The notes under the pieces are model-generated. The model was not told where the DNA came from. It worked only from the letters and a program-made list of their open reading frames with translations, and searched no databases. A stretch of DNA of 64,000 nucleotides from contig JADNRZ010000027.1 in the NCBI GenBank assembly GCA_015501605.1, positions 310,001-374,000 on the forward strand, in the 5' to 3' direction. Every line of letters begins with the position of its first letter. The first letter of the stretch is position 1. The translations under genes and the position numbers were made by a program. The DNA comes from Panaeolus papilionaceus (taxonomy: Eukaryota; Basidiomycota; Agaricomycetes; Agaricales). Shown here piece by piece: positions 45,914-58,288 of the stretch.

Positions 45914-47658
45914 ATGCCTGACTTTCTCACGATTGATCATTCGAGTTCTCCCAGTTTTTTTACGCTAGTACTTATCACGCCAACACCTTCCCCTCATTCC
46001 CTCACCCGCTTCCTGATCTCCAATGACCATTACTTTGACACCACTAATCTGACGTGTCGGTCAAATCATTGTCCATGGGATAGTACCACTCTCGCCGATG
46101 TTGACCTATTAGAGCAAACTTAAATCAACAAAGGCAATTCTTGGGGTCAGGAACCGGAATGGATCCCAGACGGTGTACTACATGCCTTCTTAGTACCCAC
46201 TCGCCCTATAATCGAGCACATTGCGAGAGTTGGAGGAACTGCGTTCTCCGCGGAAACTATTTCGAATATTGTATGAACAGTGACATGTCCAGCTGCCAGT
46301 GCCGCAGAGTCTCGAGAAGCTTGCATTTGAATTTGTGACAGGTTGTGACAGGTTGCTGGCAGAGTCACCCTCTCGAGTGGGAATTCCAAGTGTGCTGGCA
46401 CTCCGCTCCTGCATCGGTCTATTACCTGGAGATGGTCTCCGACTTGGTGCCAATCTCAACTGCCACAGCTGCTAAGGCTTGCTCTTCTCTGACACCTATA
46501 AGCCATAATTATTCTCTGCATGACAAGCAGCGTTGCACCAGGCCCGAGTCTGACTCAGAGTCCCAGTCATCAGTGTCGAAGCCTAGCAGTTCGCGTTCTT
46601 CCCTTCATCATTATAATGCTGCCACCGCCGATAAAGTTCAAGATCAAGATGCAGGTCGTGTCTCGCGGTGGAAGTGTCTCATGTTCCTCAGAACAATCTG
46701 GAACCTTTTTGCACACATCTGTTCTCGATTTAATTCGAACAACACCTCACCTTCTCTTCCAGACCACAATGCATCATTCCATGAAGCCCCACAATGTCAG
46801 TCCTTTCCAGTGCTCGAAAATGAAGAGGTTTGCGGTCGACCTTATTTATACTTTCATGATTTGGCTGATTGCAAATACAGCAACTCATCCCATCCGCATC
46901 ACTTGAGAGCAAAGAAGACTCCGTCGCTCCTCCTCCAGCTGTCAGACCCCTCGGTTTACTCAACGGGCGGCCACTACCAAATCAAGAATGGGAAGTAACC
47001 TCATCCTGGGGAATGGCTGACCCTGCCAGAAGGCCAATACCACGCGTATGTCAACCTCACTCTTGACCTGGATGAGCCTCATGAAATTATGCTTTAGTCC
47101 TTTGAAGGCGATCCAAGAGGGCGCTCAGAACTTCTACACACTCAACTCTACCAATCGTCTATTGAAGAGAAATATATGATGCTCTCTGAAAAGCTTTTTG
47201 CTGCGGAGCGTCTCTTACACAAACGCCGTATTGAGGAGGCCTCCCTTCGCCTCACGGTGGAGAGCAAGAGAACCACACCGGCCTACAACTCCACCCTTCT
47301 GTTAGACTCCACCAAAGCGCTCTCTGTTTCGGAAGCGACTAGGAGAAGCATTCATGCTTATAAAGAAGTATGCGAAGCCAGATTGGCTCAAGGTCAATTA
47401 ATGGTCCAGAAATTGGTGGATGCGTTGGAAGAGGCTACCAACATGTTGGAAGACAGCGATCAGCAGATGTTCCCAATTCTAAACTCGTTTATCCAACTTG
47501 GCTGGCCGCTTAATGAGATACCAAAATATCGTGTCGACTCTGCCATCTTTCCTATACCCGCTACCCTCTCCAAACTTCACGATGTTCCAAACAACTATCA
47601 CTACCCATATCTTTCTGTTTCATGTACTTCCCCTTCATGTGCATCGTGTGACCCTTGA
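45914..47658 (+). CDS. coiled-coil protein of unknown function (multi-exon)
   Basis: Supported exons are ..46270, 46342-46827, 46881-47045 and 47098-47658, all joining in phase 0. Introns are 46271-46341, 46828-46880 and 47046-47097. Recognisable stretches are EPEWIPDGVLHAFLVPTR, ENEE|QLIPSASLES, RPLGLLNGRPLPNQEWEV and PIPR|SFEGDPRGRSEL. They are followed by a long charged helical region (EKLFAAERLLHKRRIEEASL...VCEARLAQGQLMVQKLVDALEEA) that probably forms a coiled coil. The first exon is not resolved: a Met ORF at 45914 may or may not belong to it. No known domain. It is divergent from the gene ending at 45859. Confidence 0.5.
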
Positions 47659-47963
47659 TCCCTGCGCCTTCATCTTTTTGGACTAGACTCGGCCTTTTCC
47701 AAAGTTCCAGATGTCAGCGTCCTACCCATGAACACTTTTCAATCGTTTTTGTATACTGATTGTTGTATTTGATGTCAAATATAGTTTCGGAAACGTTCTA
47801 CGATTTCATATCAACGGCAATCCTGCCCTGCTGTCCACCGGTTCTTCTGGAAATTATCAAATCAGCTTGATTGGTTTGTTTATAGGGCATAACCAATTCT
47901 TACTCTTCCCTAAGCTTATCTTTCTCTTCATATCTCACTAGGAAAACGTCCACCTCATCATTA

Positions 47964-50900
47964 ATGGCAAGTCATTCTGGTTCTCAGCCACACCGGACGA
48001 GCACGACTCGGAATCGCCAAGCACCATACGATCAATCTCAACGCTCAGCCACCAGCGGGCAATCTCAACGCTCAGGACAATCTCAACGCTCAGGACAATC
48101 TCAACGCTCAGCTACGAATGAGCGAAAATGCGATGTCATCCTATACTCCACATCAATTGCAAAAGCACGCAACATCGTTTCTACAGACGAGCAATTTTTG
48201 ATCGACCAGGTGGAAATCACTCGCAACCTTCTCGAAGCAGGAGGGTGCTATCCTGTCCGCGATCATTTCGAGCTTGTGGCCTTCCACGCCGTGTTTTTTA
48301 TGGTCGATTTCTTTGACTACAAATACCCACGCGATTCCTCCGATCCCTCCAAACCCTCCGATCCCTCCACACCCTTCACCTCCAAACCTTTGGGTGATGT
48401 CAGGTTTATTGTATGGGGTGCAACACCAAACGAGCGCCAGAACGCAAAAATCCCAGAGCATGTTTACGTATTAGTACGCTTCTCATTTCTTTTCAATGCT
48501 AGCAAGACTAATTCTTGGTTGTGTTTTCTAGCTTCTCCAAAAGCATCATTCGACCCTCAATTCCATTATGGCGCATGTTAACAATGCCGTTGGTGGCCAT
48601 TGCGGCCTCCGTAACCTTCGTCGCCCTGTCATCGATCCCATAATCCTGAATGTCTACACGAAACCCATTAACACCGTAATTTCAACCCTAAAACGGGATC
48701 ATAACGGCGCTCCCTTGATCACAGACGGTCGTCCCACCGTCACAACGAATTCTATGCAACATTACCTCCTTAATCACGATCTTTGTGGGTTGAATGAACG
48801 AATTGCCTCCGGTGATAATGTACGCCTTTCTCAATGCATTCATAAGAGTCCCATATTGACATATTTTTAGCGAGGCATGGAAAAGCAGTTCTGTCCATTT
48901 CTAGGAGTCGTAATTAAGGATTCTCTTCGACATTTATTCGACACAATCTCTCCAAAAATGAAGGCCATGCGTGATCGGTTGACTGAGACCCCAACCACTT
49001 CTTACAGTGTCACTGAAAAGGATGCTTCGGGTTCTCCTCTTGAGAAACTTCTCGTTATCGAAGAGACGTTTTGGAAGGCACATTCAGATAAATTTCCGGA
49101 TTATCTACACTTTCAACATTGGAAAAAAGAATATTGCATCCAAGCCGTCGCTTTTATAAATGAGGTGGTGAGTCCTTTGATACCATGTTTGTTGTGATGA
49201 ATCCGACTGAAGTGTTTGCATTAACACCGATGTGGGTGATTATACATTATCAGGCGGAGTTTGAAGCCTATCGCCAACGCTTGACATTTATTGCCAAATC
49301 ACGGACCGGCGGGAACGGGTCAGAATCAATGCGGCGCTGGGAGTCACGCAGGGCACGATATACCAATATTCGTTCTAGCATTTGTAACCTTCCAGCCAGT
49401 TTGCGTATTTTACATATTGACACTTATTTCAAATACTTGTGAGTGTCTCTCGGAGTGCGTGCCTTGGGATTTCACCTGCTAACATTGTGATTTGGACTAT
49501 GACATGATAGCGCTCAAAAACCTAACCCTGTTCTTCCCAAAGTCGTTAAGACGTCCGGAATCGCCTTCCTGATCCCTGCCAACACATATAAAGATCTATT
49601 ATCTTTGTTTACCATCAGTGTGGAGACTGAGTCCGAGTCGTCAGGGGCCATGAGCAGCAACAGTCGAGTTGCAGCTCCCAAAGCTACCAGCGTCTTGACC
49701 GAATTCTTGAACTTAAATGTGCATGGTAGGTGTCTTGTAGCGCGTTTTATTGTGTATTCCTGCCTTAAACATTTTGTTCCCATGGCAGACATTCACAATG
49801 GTCCTCCCTTAATCTCACCTGAAAGCACTGTCCCAACAGAAAGCTCCATGTTCTTACCCGTCGTAGAACACAAATATCAAACCGGTGAGTATTACAAGCC
49901 TTTAAAATAAAAGCTTTATTCTCACTCTCAGTGTGCCTCTTACATTTTAATTTTACAGCTCATTCCTATGGTGCTCCCAGCATTGCCGACACTTCAATAT
50001 TTTGGGATCTCCTACCCAACCCTGCGGCATCGACGTCGTCATACATGGCGCTACCACTGCATCAGCAGCAGCCCACAGGACTGAACGACTATGACGTTCT
50101 GTTCCTGTCAGACGCAGCAGTGCATGGTCTTGATGGGAATCTCCAGCAGGTTACCCCCGACCCTGCGGCATCGACGTCGTCATACATGGCGCTACCGCTG
50201 CATCAGCAGCAGCTCACAGGACTGAACGACTATGACGTTCTGTTCCTGTCAGACGCAGCAGTGCATGGTCTTGATGGGAATCTCCAGCAGGTTACCCCCG
50301 ACCCTGCGGCATCGACGTCGTCATACATGGCGCTACCGCTGCATCAGCAGCAGCTCACAGGACTGAACGACTATGACGTTCTGTTCCTGTCAGACGCAGC
50401 AGTGCATGGTCTTGATGGGAATCTCGAGCAGATTACCCCCAACTCTGCGGCGACATCTTCAAGTTTTCCACCGACCTCTCTAGCTCTGGCAGGGTATCCG
50501 AGTCAGCAGCAGTCCACACTGGCAGGACTGAATGATCTCACGGGCGACCTTGAGTTCCTACGAGAAACCAGGCTACTTGGCTTCGTCTGGGATCCCAAGC
50601 AGATTACCCCAGACATGTTTGCTCTATCGGCTCTCACTGATCCAAACGAGAGCCGCTTTGCCCTTATCTGGGAAATAGCAATCGCAACTGCAAACAGCAC
50701 TCATCTGCATAGTGTCATGTCAGTCTATCTCGCCGCCCACAATCATAACCATTATGCTACCTTCCGTTGTTTAAAAGCACAACCATCATCTATCAATCTT
50801 CCGAAATTTTGGTTTCAACTAATTAAGAGCGCATCCTCCCAGTATTATGCAACAAATCGGTCTGTGGCATTTGCCAAGTTTATAGCTTTTCACATTCGCT

Positions 50901-51064
50901 CCATTAGCCCATTTGATTTTGGATACTTTCAAAGCGACCTCGGAGTAGGCTTCGGCTTGGAGTTGGATCTAGATGTAGATTGGATGTATGAATATGCCAG
51001 TGGTACTGGGTACGGCGGAGTGCATGGTTCTGAATCTTCGTACCTAACATGCATCACAAAATAG
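47964..51064 (+). CDS. 896-aa unrecognised protein with 47-residue tandem repeats (seven exons)
   Basis: Seven exons join perfectly in phase: 47964-48467, 48532-48819, 48871-49167, 49254-49438, 49511-49725, 49789-49884, 49959-51064. The N-terminus holds about four QSQRSG repeats (18-bp units). The middle is a well-behaved globular region (MAHVNNAVGGHCGLRN; MEKQFCPFLGVVIKDSLRH; EFEAYRQRLTFI; NPVLPKVVKTSGIAFLIP). The last exon contains three near-identical 47-residue repeats (141 bp; 50020-50442), then a divergent fourth, then a unique acidic C-terminus. I recognise no domain. The clean splicing and open frame argue for a functional gene. It lies directly upstream of the Plavaka transposase on the same strand, which makes it a cargo candidate. 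Confidence 0.72.
48026..48114 (+). repeat. 18-bp coding minisatellite (QSQRSG)
   Basis: CAATCTCAACGCTCAGGA-type units, about four copies plus a spaced variant, encode QSQRSG/A at the N-terminus of the 896-aa protein. Confidence 0.85.
50020..50442 (+). repeat. three 141-bp tandem repeats within a coding exon
   Basis: Unit starts at 50020, 50161 and 50302 are exactly 141 bp apart, and the units are nearly identical. A diverged fourth unit starts at 50443. Each encodes 47 residues that include STSSYMALPLHQQQ and GLNDYDVLFLSDAAVHG. The length is a multiple of three, so copy number can vary without breaking the frame. Confidence 0.95.
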
Positions 51065-51418
51065 CACAAGGAGGTTTCTTTCAAGTTTTTGCAGTTTGTA
51101 TCATTACAGAGTTTAGATTTACTATGATGTTATTGTTTCATGTTTCAACTGACTTTCACTGATACGACTTATCGCTGAATCATGATGAAATATGTTTAGG
51201 GCGTGGGTAAGTAGTGGGTGATCACCCACAATGACCAAGCTCCGTTCTTAGCTTTGACTCCCAGCAAGCAGTGCACGGCGTACCAGCTAAATGATATACA
51301 ATTCCTCACCTTTGCTACTTGGACTATGCACTATCATCACAGCAACTACTTGGTTTTGAAACCCTCGAAGCTCAAGCTATTCATATTTCTCGTCTGCTTT
51401 TTATTCCTCATTCCTACC
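51065..51418. promoter_or_regulatory. upstream region of the Plavaka gene with a 16-bp palindrome
   Basis: GTGGGTGATCACCCAC at 51214-51229 is a perfect palindrome about 190 bp upstream of the likely transposase start. It could be a dimer-binding site. No other gene is present. Confidence 0.35.
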
Positions 51419-54400
51419 ATGCTTTCCTGTGTCAAAGGATGTAACAGGACCTTTACAGAAAGCGCAAATTTAACAAAGCATAAGGACGCCTGCCCACTGG
51501 CAGTGGCTTTCAAGGAAAAGGTCAATCAAGAGTGAAAAGCAAGGGGGCTTCGGACCTTATTGCCCAAAGCAACTCCCCAGCTGACACGGAAAGAACGGTT
51601 ACAGAGACAGGTAGGTCTTACGTGCTCTCTTGGCGGCTAAATATAACTGAGCTCACTGTTCACTGAAACTAGGCTCAGAGGGGGATGTCTCAGGTCCCGG
51701 CCACAGGCAGTACAAGCAACTCCGAGTCAGCATCCACGGAAAACAGCAACGCCCCCATGTTTCTCTTGGACTCGGAGCTGCACAATCAAACTGGGCAGAG
51801 TACCATGGATGTCGATGTCGATCGTCATTTACCGCTAGACCCTCCGCCTCCTGATACATTAAGTCATTCTGACATCCAGCGACCTCCGCTACTTACAAGA
51901 TCTGGACGACCACGACGCGAAGTCAGGCTCCCTCTCCGTTTCCGGGACTATCTTCCAGAGTCGGCCACAGCCTTCATCGATGCACCTCAAGCCCAAGTCA
52001 AACGAGTACTTTTAATTGTACGAGATCGTCTGGTGACTGCCCTTGACAGTTTTGGAGTCTGGCGGGAATACCTCAACAGGCCTACTGTGGACCCAGATTC
52101 GCTATTAGCGCTTGAAGATCTGGGAAGGAAACCCCCTAGCACGAAAGCGCAACTCCCCAGCAATTCCCACCCAAATTACTGGCCATTTTCCAACCCCACC
52201 ATCCATGCTGCAATGAAATGGCTTAATAATGGTCGTGTCACAAAATCAGAATCGGAACTCACCAGCTTCGTCCACGATGTCATCCTCTCACCAACGTTCC
52301 AACTCCACCACCTGGTGGGATTTGATGCTCATCAAGAGAATCAACGCCTGGACAGGGAGATATCAAAATCTGACATTTACAGCGGATTTTCAAGACGTGC
52401 TCTTCATATACAGGTTCCTTCTGGGCAACAAAACATGGCCTCTGTTCCCTTCCCTGTGGAAGGTTTTCTCTACCGAAGTATCTTGGACACAATTAAGGAG
52501 GCCTTTACAGGCCCTCTCTCACACCTCCTCCACTACACGCCTTTTAAACTTTTCCACAGTTGTCCCACAACTGGCAATAGTGAAAGAATATATGGGGAGC
52601 TTTACAACTCCGACGCTTTCCTAGAAGAAGCCGACAAGGTGTATCATAAGTCACCATCCGACCCAAACGATCCTACCTGCTGCAGAGAGAAAGTCGTTGC
52701 TGCTCTCATGTTCTCGTCCGATGCAACACATCTAGCAGATTTCGGCAATGCAAAGGCGTGGCCCATTTATCTGATGCTAGGCAACTTGTCCAAGTATATT
52801 CGCTCGCAGCCTGATTCAGGTGGTATATACCATCTCGCCTATATCCCTTCAGTGAGTGCGCTTGAAGAAAGTCATGAAGTGTTAGTATTTGCTAACATTA
52901 TATTCAGTTACCAGATACGTTCAAGCAGTTTGTCGAAGGTTTTCATCCAAAGTGGAGGACTCAAAAGACACAGATCCTTACGTATTGCAAACGCGAACTT
53001 ATGCATGAGGTTTGGAAGGCCTTGCTTGATGAGGATTTCATTCACGCCTACAAATACGGGATTGTAATCAAGTGCATTGATGGAATTGAACGTCGGATTT
53101 TTCCCAGACTATTTACCTACTCAGCCGACTACCCTGAGAAGTACTTTCCACTTTCCATAAGTTTTATCAGCTGCTAATCTGTTCTGTTCTTGTTAAGGGT
53201 CCTTTTAGCAACAATCCGAGACAAGGGTATCTGTCCGTGCCCTCGTTGCCTCGTCACGTCTGAACACCTTGACCAGCTTGGAACACAGAGCGATAGGGAG
53301 ACCCGGCAACAACGACGTCGCACCTATCAAGCTGCCAAGGTTAAAAAGGCCCGCACCTTGATCTATAAGAAAGCGAAACCGATCACTGGGTCAAATGTGG
53401 AGGCGCTTCTAAAAGATTTCTCTGGTGTCCCAACAATAGTAAGTGCATTTAGCACTTGTCTTTGGTAGTAATGTCATCAGGCTCATGATAATTAGAATGC
53501 ATTCGTAGATCGGCTTGGATCTGAATGTGATCCTTCAAAAATCCTTGTTGTAGACTTGCTCCACGAGTTCGAATTAGGCGTTTGGAAGACGCTTTTCACA
53601 CACCTCATAAGGCTACTGTATGCGGCGGGAAGCGGCTCAGATAATCTTGTACTTGAGCTAGACCGACGGTATGATGACAATCCATGGTAATACACATTCT
53701 CCAGCACTTTGCTTACCACAGTTAGGTTTGCCCGTATTCCAACCTTCGGCAACGGTACAATTCGAAAATTTCCTGCTAACTGCTCTGAAATGAAGAAGAT
53801 GGCAGCAAGAGATTTCGAAGATCTCCTACAGGTGTGATTTTTTCATGGTCTCCTTCTCTGCCTTACGCTTTAAGTTTTGATTTTAGTGTTCAATTCCTGC
53901 GTTTGAAGGTCTCCTGGAGGAGCCCCACAACCAAAAACTCTTGGAACTTTTATATCTAATGGTGGAATGGCACGCGCTTGCCAAGCTTCGCATGCATACA
54001 GAAAAAACACTTCGTCTTCTCGAAGAAGTTACAGCGGAACTGGGCGAAACCCTGAGACATTTCAGAGATACAACGTGCACTCATTTCACGACGCTTGAGC
54101 TCCCGAAAGAAGCTGCTGCACGTGTTAGACGTGAAATAGCAGCTTCTGTCGGTGCATCTGGTCAACAAGTGATATCCAACGGTAAGACTCAACACTAGCT
54201 GATACATCCTACGTTCTACAAAAGCATTGGACGTTGACAGGAGGGGAACCATCAGAATCTAGCAACAGGAACAGCCGACGAGCCAAGACATTGAACCTTC
54301 AAACAATCAAAATGCACTTCTTAGGTGACTATGCCGAACATGTCCGCCTTTTTGGCACTTCAGATTCATACTCGACGCAGCTGGTAAGATGATTTATCCC

Positions 54401-55779
54401 TTCTAAGCGCTTACAGACCTAGTGACCAGTACTTGTACGGTGGTAGGGCGAGAATCAGCATCGTGTGATCAAGGCACATTACGCTACAACAAACAAAAAG
54501 GAAGCAATGGATCAAGTTGGAAAGAAGCGCGACCGACAGGGTGTATTTCGCGCTGATGAGCATTGGGAAGATGCTCAAGACATTAGGACACAGGCAAAAT
54601 TGCAAGAGCGCTTCGTGATTTCGGAAAACCGTGACATGCCCATTCAACTTTTCGAGTTTGTAGGAGGCAACTCCGAAGCACCATCAGTCAGGGTAAAGTG
54701 GTGTAATTTCAGCTTTTGATGTTGACTAACGTTAATCGTCATCAGAATTTCATTCTCAAGTTACAAGAACATCTACTATCTCGTGTCACTCCTCAGTCGG
54801 AGAACTTCACCGAACAAGACAGAGATTCAATTAAGATCAGGAATAATGTCATCTATGAACATCTAACGGCGCGAATCAACTTCACCACCTATGACCTACG
54901 TCGAGACTACGACATCATCAATTCACGCTCCCGGCCGTTCATCATGGCTCTAGCCCCGGATTACACACCACATCATCCAGTCTTCTGGTATGCGGCAGTC
55001 TTAGGGATTTTTCATGTTGAATTTCAGCATGTTGGCGCAACATCCCTGAATCTTCGGCCTCAGAACATGAATTTTCTTTGGGTCCGTTGGCTTGAACCAG
55101 CTGGAGGTCATGTTTTCGGCAGAAGTGAAGGCAGGCTGCCCAAACTTCAGTTTCTCTCTGACGACGACGAGTATGCTTATGGCTTCCTTGACCCAAGGTT
55201 GATGCTTCGTGGCTGTCATCTTATCCCAACGTTCCACGGTAGGGATCTTCAAGCTCAGCCACAGTCAAGCGCCGAACAGCCTGTTAAGCGGCCAGTTGAG
55301 TATCGTGGTCGCTGTTTGGCAAGCGAAGCGTTGTTCGACAACTGGAAAACATACTACCTCGGGATGTAAGTGCAATTGCCACCATAACCCTCATCATAAT
55401 GTCGATGACTGACCATTGTGGTTTTATCATATATAGATACGTCGATCGTGACATGTTTATGTGGCATTTAGGGGAAGGCATAGGGCACTCACAATCATTC
55501 ACCCCATCTGGTTCAGAGCCTGAGGTGCCTGTTACAGTAACCGCCGATGCCAACCCATGGTTATCAAGCTTAGCTGGGACTGAGGACAATTACATTATGC
55601 AGGTTGACGAACATGGAGCAGAGGACCAAGGGTCGGATCAAGAGGATCAGGAGGACGAAGAGGATCAGGAGGATCAGGGAGAGCACAGTCAGATAGAGGA
55701 AGAAATGGAAGATGTTGATTCCGACTCAGAATCGGAGTTAGGAAGTGATTGCAGCTCAGATATATACGATGACTTATAA
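51419..55779 (+). CDS. Plavaka-type transposase (multi-exon)
   Basis: The N-terminal exon (51419) encodes a C2H2-like finger (CVKGCNRTFTESANLTKHKDAC). From 51685 a long exon carries the conserved RFRDYLP stretch, FPVEGFLYRSI, YTPFKLFHSC, RIYGELYNSDAF and the core VVAALMFSSDATHLADFG. Then come FTYSADYPEK|VLLATIRDKG, CPCPRCLV, VVDLLHEFELGVWK, MKKMAARDFEDLLQ, MVEWHALAKLRMHT, RINFTTYDLRRD and DRDMFMWH. This is the block order of basidiomycete Plavaka transposases. About ten introns (for example 52852-52907, 53141-53197, 53439-53495) splice cleanly and no stop remains after 51685. The join of the first exon to 51685 is unclear. An acidic low-complexity tail ends the protein. It probably catalyses cut-and-paste transposition. 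Confidence 0.85.
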
Positions 55780-56638
55780 ATTCCATATTCCACTTTTCAA
55801 CATGCCTATCTTAGCGCGTTTGACCATGTGGTTGTCAAAAGCGATGAGAACCGTCAGTCAAGATGTGCGACGATCATAAAACGAGTTCTCGGTTCACTAA
55901 CCACGACAGGAATTGTAATTAGAATGAGTTTTGACCAACTACGTTACATAAACAACCTAGGTGAGCGACCTCGCCAGTCATTGATAAAGAAAAATAATAT
56001 ATCTAGAAATAGTGCACTGTATTCACTAACTAGCATGTGTAAGTAGAACTTGAGATAGGTTCCAGGTTCGTACGGCAATAACACCATGGCACTGGCATGA
56101 CCTCTACAATGTAAAGTTGTGCCTATTCCTGTTGTAAAGGCGACATTAAAGCATGCTAATGTTATTGTCAGGAGATCTCAGTCAGTGTTACCATTGCACA
56201 CGCAATATCATTGAAAGAGCAGCACACTGTACCTCTATAATTTTAGAGCCAGGATTGCTCCTATCTCATAGACGATGTTCATTGATGGCAGTCTCTATAT
56301 CGGGTGATGTCAGAAAGGCAGCATTGTTTGTCGTTGTAATATAATTCCTTGCCATGTCTTGTTGCAGTTGAGAATGAATATATTAGCTAGATTAAACTAA
56401 GATAAGCATATATAGATAGCATCAAAGCCTGGGACTACCAGTATCTTATCCAACAAGAATTTCCATGTAGTATATCGGCCTACAACGACGACCTCAGGAT
56501 GGGATTGAATGGTATCTTATATTTCAGGAAGGTGTGTCACGACCGAGACAAAAATCCCAGTATCAGGATCAGGCATTCTGTCACATAACGGTCACTTCTA
56601 GAACCACATCCCCGGTTTCAAAAGTTTTCCTGATGTCT
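55780..56638. other. island right flank, no gene recognised
   Basis: No ORF with recognisable content. A TGTCACGACCGAGAC-like stretch near 56534 resembles the start of some fungal LTRs, but no partner was found. If the island is one element, its right terminal sequences should be here. Confidence 0.4.
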
Positions 56639-56639
56639 T

Positions 56640-57140
56640 CATAAACGCTGCTGTTTTTAGGAGGACGTATACACCGTTTGTCTAGATAGCAGACCGGTGT
56701 CAGTTTAGGCTTTCTTCAATAAACGAGGAAATGAAGAGAAAGAGAGAGGCGAAAAAAAGTGTCGGCGAGAAATGAGCGACGTAGCAACTAAGACAAAATC
56801 GGGTAGAGAAAAGTAATGATAGCAGAAAACAGAGAGGGAAGAGAGCGATAAACAAGAAACCAAAAACCTCGTACTTACTACCACATCTCCCCGAAAAAGC
56901 TTATATATCACCCTCATACATCTCCTTGTCGAAATACGCATCCAGAATCTTGTGGAACAGCACCAAGTAGTCAAGCACATCTGACGAGAGTATGATCTAG
57001 GCGTGATACTGCTCAATATTTGAGTAGATGTAAAAAGACAAAACATGGAGATAAATACTGACCTTTCCCTCTTCCTCATCTCCCATCTTAATACTCGCAA
57101 CAGGCGACTGACACCGCACGTTAAGGTAGAGGACATCCAT
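56640..57140 (-). pseudogene. TFIIIC TPR subunit pseudogene, N-proximal exons (right half of the split copy)
   Basis: On the minus strand: SIKMGDEEEGK in a frame beginning MDVLYLNV (about 57138-57062), SDVLDYLVLFHKILDAYFDKEMYEG (about 56990-56915), and GVYVLLKTAAFMK (about 56680-56640). These match T2 at 32480-32360 and 32120, and continue where T3 stops. The homology ends at 56640 against the 18-kb island. Confidence 0.65.
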
Positions 57141-57595
57141 TTACGACGAACCTCACGTGAGCGTTATTATTTGTGACACGCCTATCCAAAATCGGACGAC
57201 AGGGTCGCAACATAGGCAAGGTAGCTATAGATTATGCTATTATCGTGGAATCAGGAAAATATATAGACAATCGGAGGCCTGAGCACAATATTACAGATAA
57301 ATAGCTATGTAGATCTAAAATTATTAATTTTACAAGTGGATATTCGTTATGTAGAGGAGAAAATAAAATGGTGTTCGTATGAATGACAAAGCATGTGAAT
57401 CTAAGAAAGATCAGCACATTCAAGCTCCGCCATAATTAGGTGCTTGTGTTGTGGTGGTACAGAAATATTGACCTGAAATTCAGTCAAGGTTGGTGTGGAG
57501 GCTGGCTCATTGGTGAAATTAGATATAACTGGACATGGTTTTGATGATTTAAGGGATGATTAAGTGTTAAAATTAATATAGGTGCTTTTTTCCTC

Positions 57596-57603
57596 TATAG
57601 GGG
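57596..57603. repeat. hAT target-site duplication, left (TATAGGGG)
   Basis: TATAGGGG occurs directly before 57604 and directly after 58288. Confidence 0.85.
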
Positions 57604-58288
57604 TAGGGACTAGCACGGATTGCGTGACCCGAGTATCCGCCCAATTTTGACCCAATCCATGAACAAAGTCTGGATATGGATAAAATCCGGGGCGAATCCA
57701 CGGATTCACGGGTCATTCCCTGTTAATAGTCCCATTTCAAGTCGATACTGATGTCATCAATAACATTTAAATTGATAGCCCATTTTGGGTTACTTTTGGC
57801 ACTGGTTTGTTACGCTGTAGCCAAAAGACCGCCTCTGAGTGTTTTGTGTTAAGCCAGGGGACATTTATACAGCAGCCAACTCATTCCTGCATAAGGAAAA
57901 TTCCAAAAATTACAAGTAAACCCCCGTATGACTTTAAACCACTGAGATATGCTTGACTTTGAGTTTATTCATTACAATACATTATTCTCAATTAGTTTAA
58001 ACAAGTTTAACAACAGCATTTTGTTACCATCAAATAACATTGTCACGTTTGGGGACAGTTTTATTTTCATGACTGCTCAACAATAATTTAACATTTTGAC
58101 CAGTTTTCAACGCAATTAGGCTCTCTTACACCAGTATTATTCATTTAACCAACAGAATTTGAGTCCCCGTTGAGTGGATTGAAACGGGTGAATCCAATCC
58201 GTATTGATCCACCCGTGATCCATCCGTACCACAGAAAAATTACGGGCTGGATATGAGACAGTCACGGTCACACCCGTGCCAGTCCCTA
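57604..58288. mobile_element. non-autonomous hAT element (685 bp)
   Basis: The terminal inverted repeats start TAGGGACTAGCACGG on the left and, reverse-complemented, TAGGGACTGGCACGG on the right. A perfect 8-bp target duplication TATAGGGG lies at 57596-57603 and 58289-58296. The TAGGG start and 8-bp duplication are hAT hallmarks. Subterminal repeats (GGATTCACGGG, GTGGATCAATACGG-like) are present. No transposase ORF is present, so it depends on an enzyme from elsewhere. Confidence 0.88.

Larger units (their letters stand above)
38677..56646. mobile_element. 18-kb insertion island with Plavaka transposase and cargo genes (candidate)
   Basis: The flanks carry the two halves of one TFIIIC-type pseudogene. 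Both edges carry TCATAAAC (38677-38684 and 56639-56646), which would fit an 8-bp target duplication, although this sequence also resembles the TFIIIC exon itself. Nothing from the surrounding TFIIIC/X/GTPase array occurs inside. The interior holds six or seven spliced genes, one of them a Plavaka-type transposase. No terminal inverted repeats are evident: the ends read CTCCGCTG on the left, and AGACATCAGG on the right when reverse-complemented. It could be a single large element, or several nested or sequential insertions. Confidence 0.45.

Noticed and set aside
38723..56634. CATCAGGAAA on the left and its reverse complement at the right edge of the island as a 10-bp TIR
   Set aside because: The match is short, the two sites sit at different distances from the TFIIIC junctions, and no target duplication fits them.
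51065..56640. Terminal inverted repeats of the Plavaka element
   Set aside because: I compared the sequences upstream of 51.4 kb and downstream of 55.8 kb and found no convincing inverted pair; the ends remain undefined.
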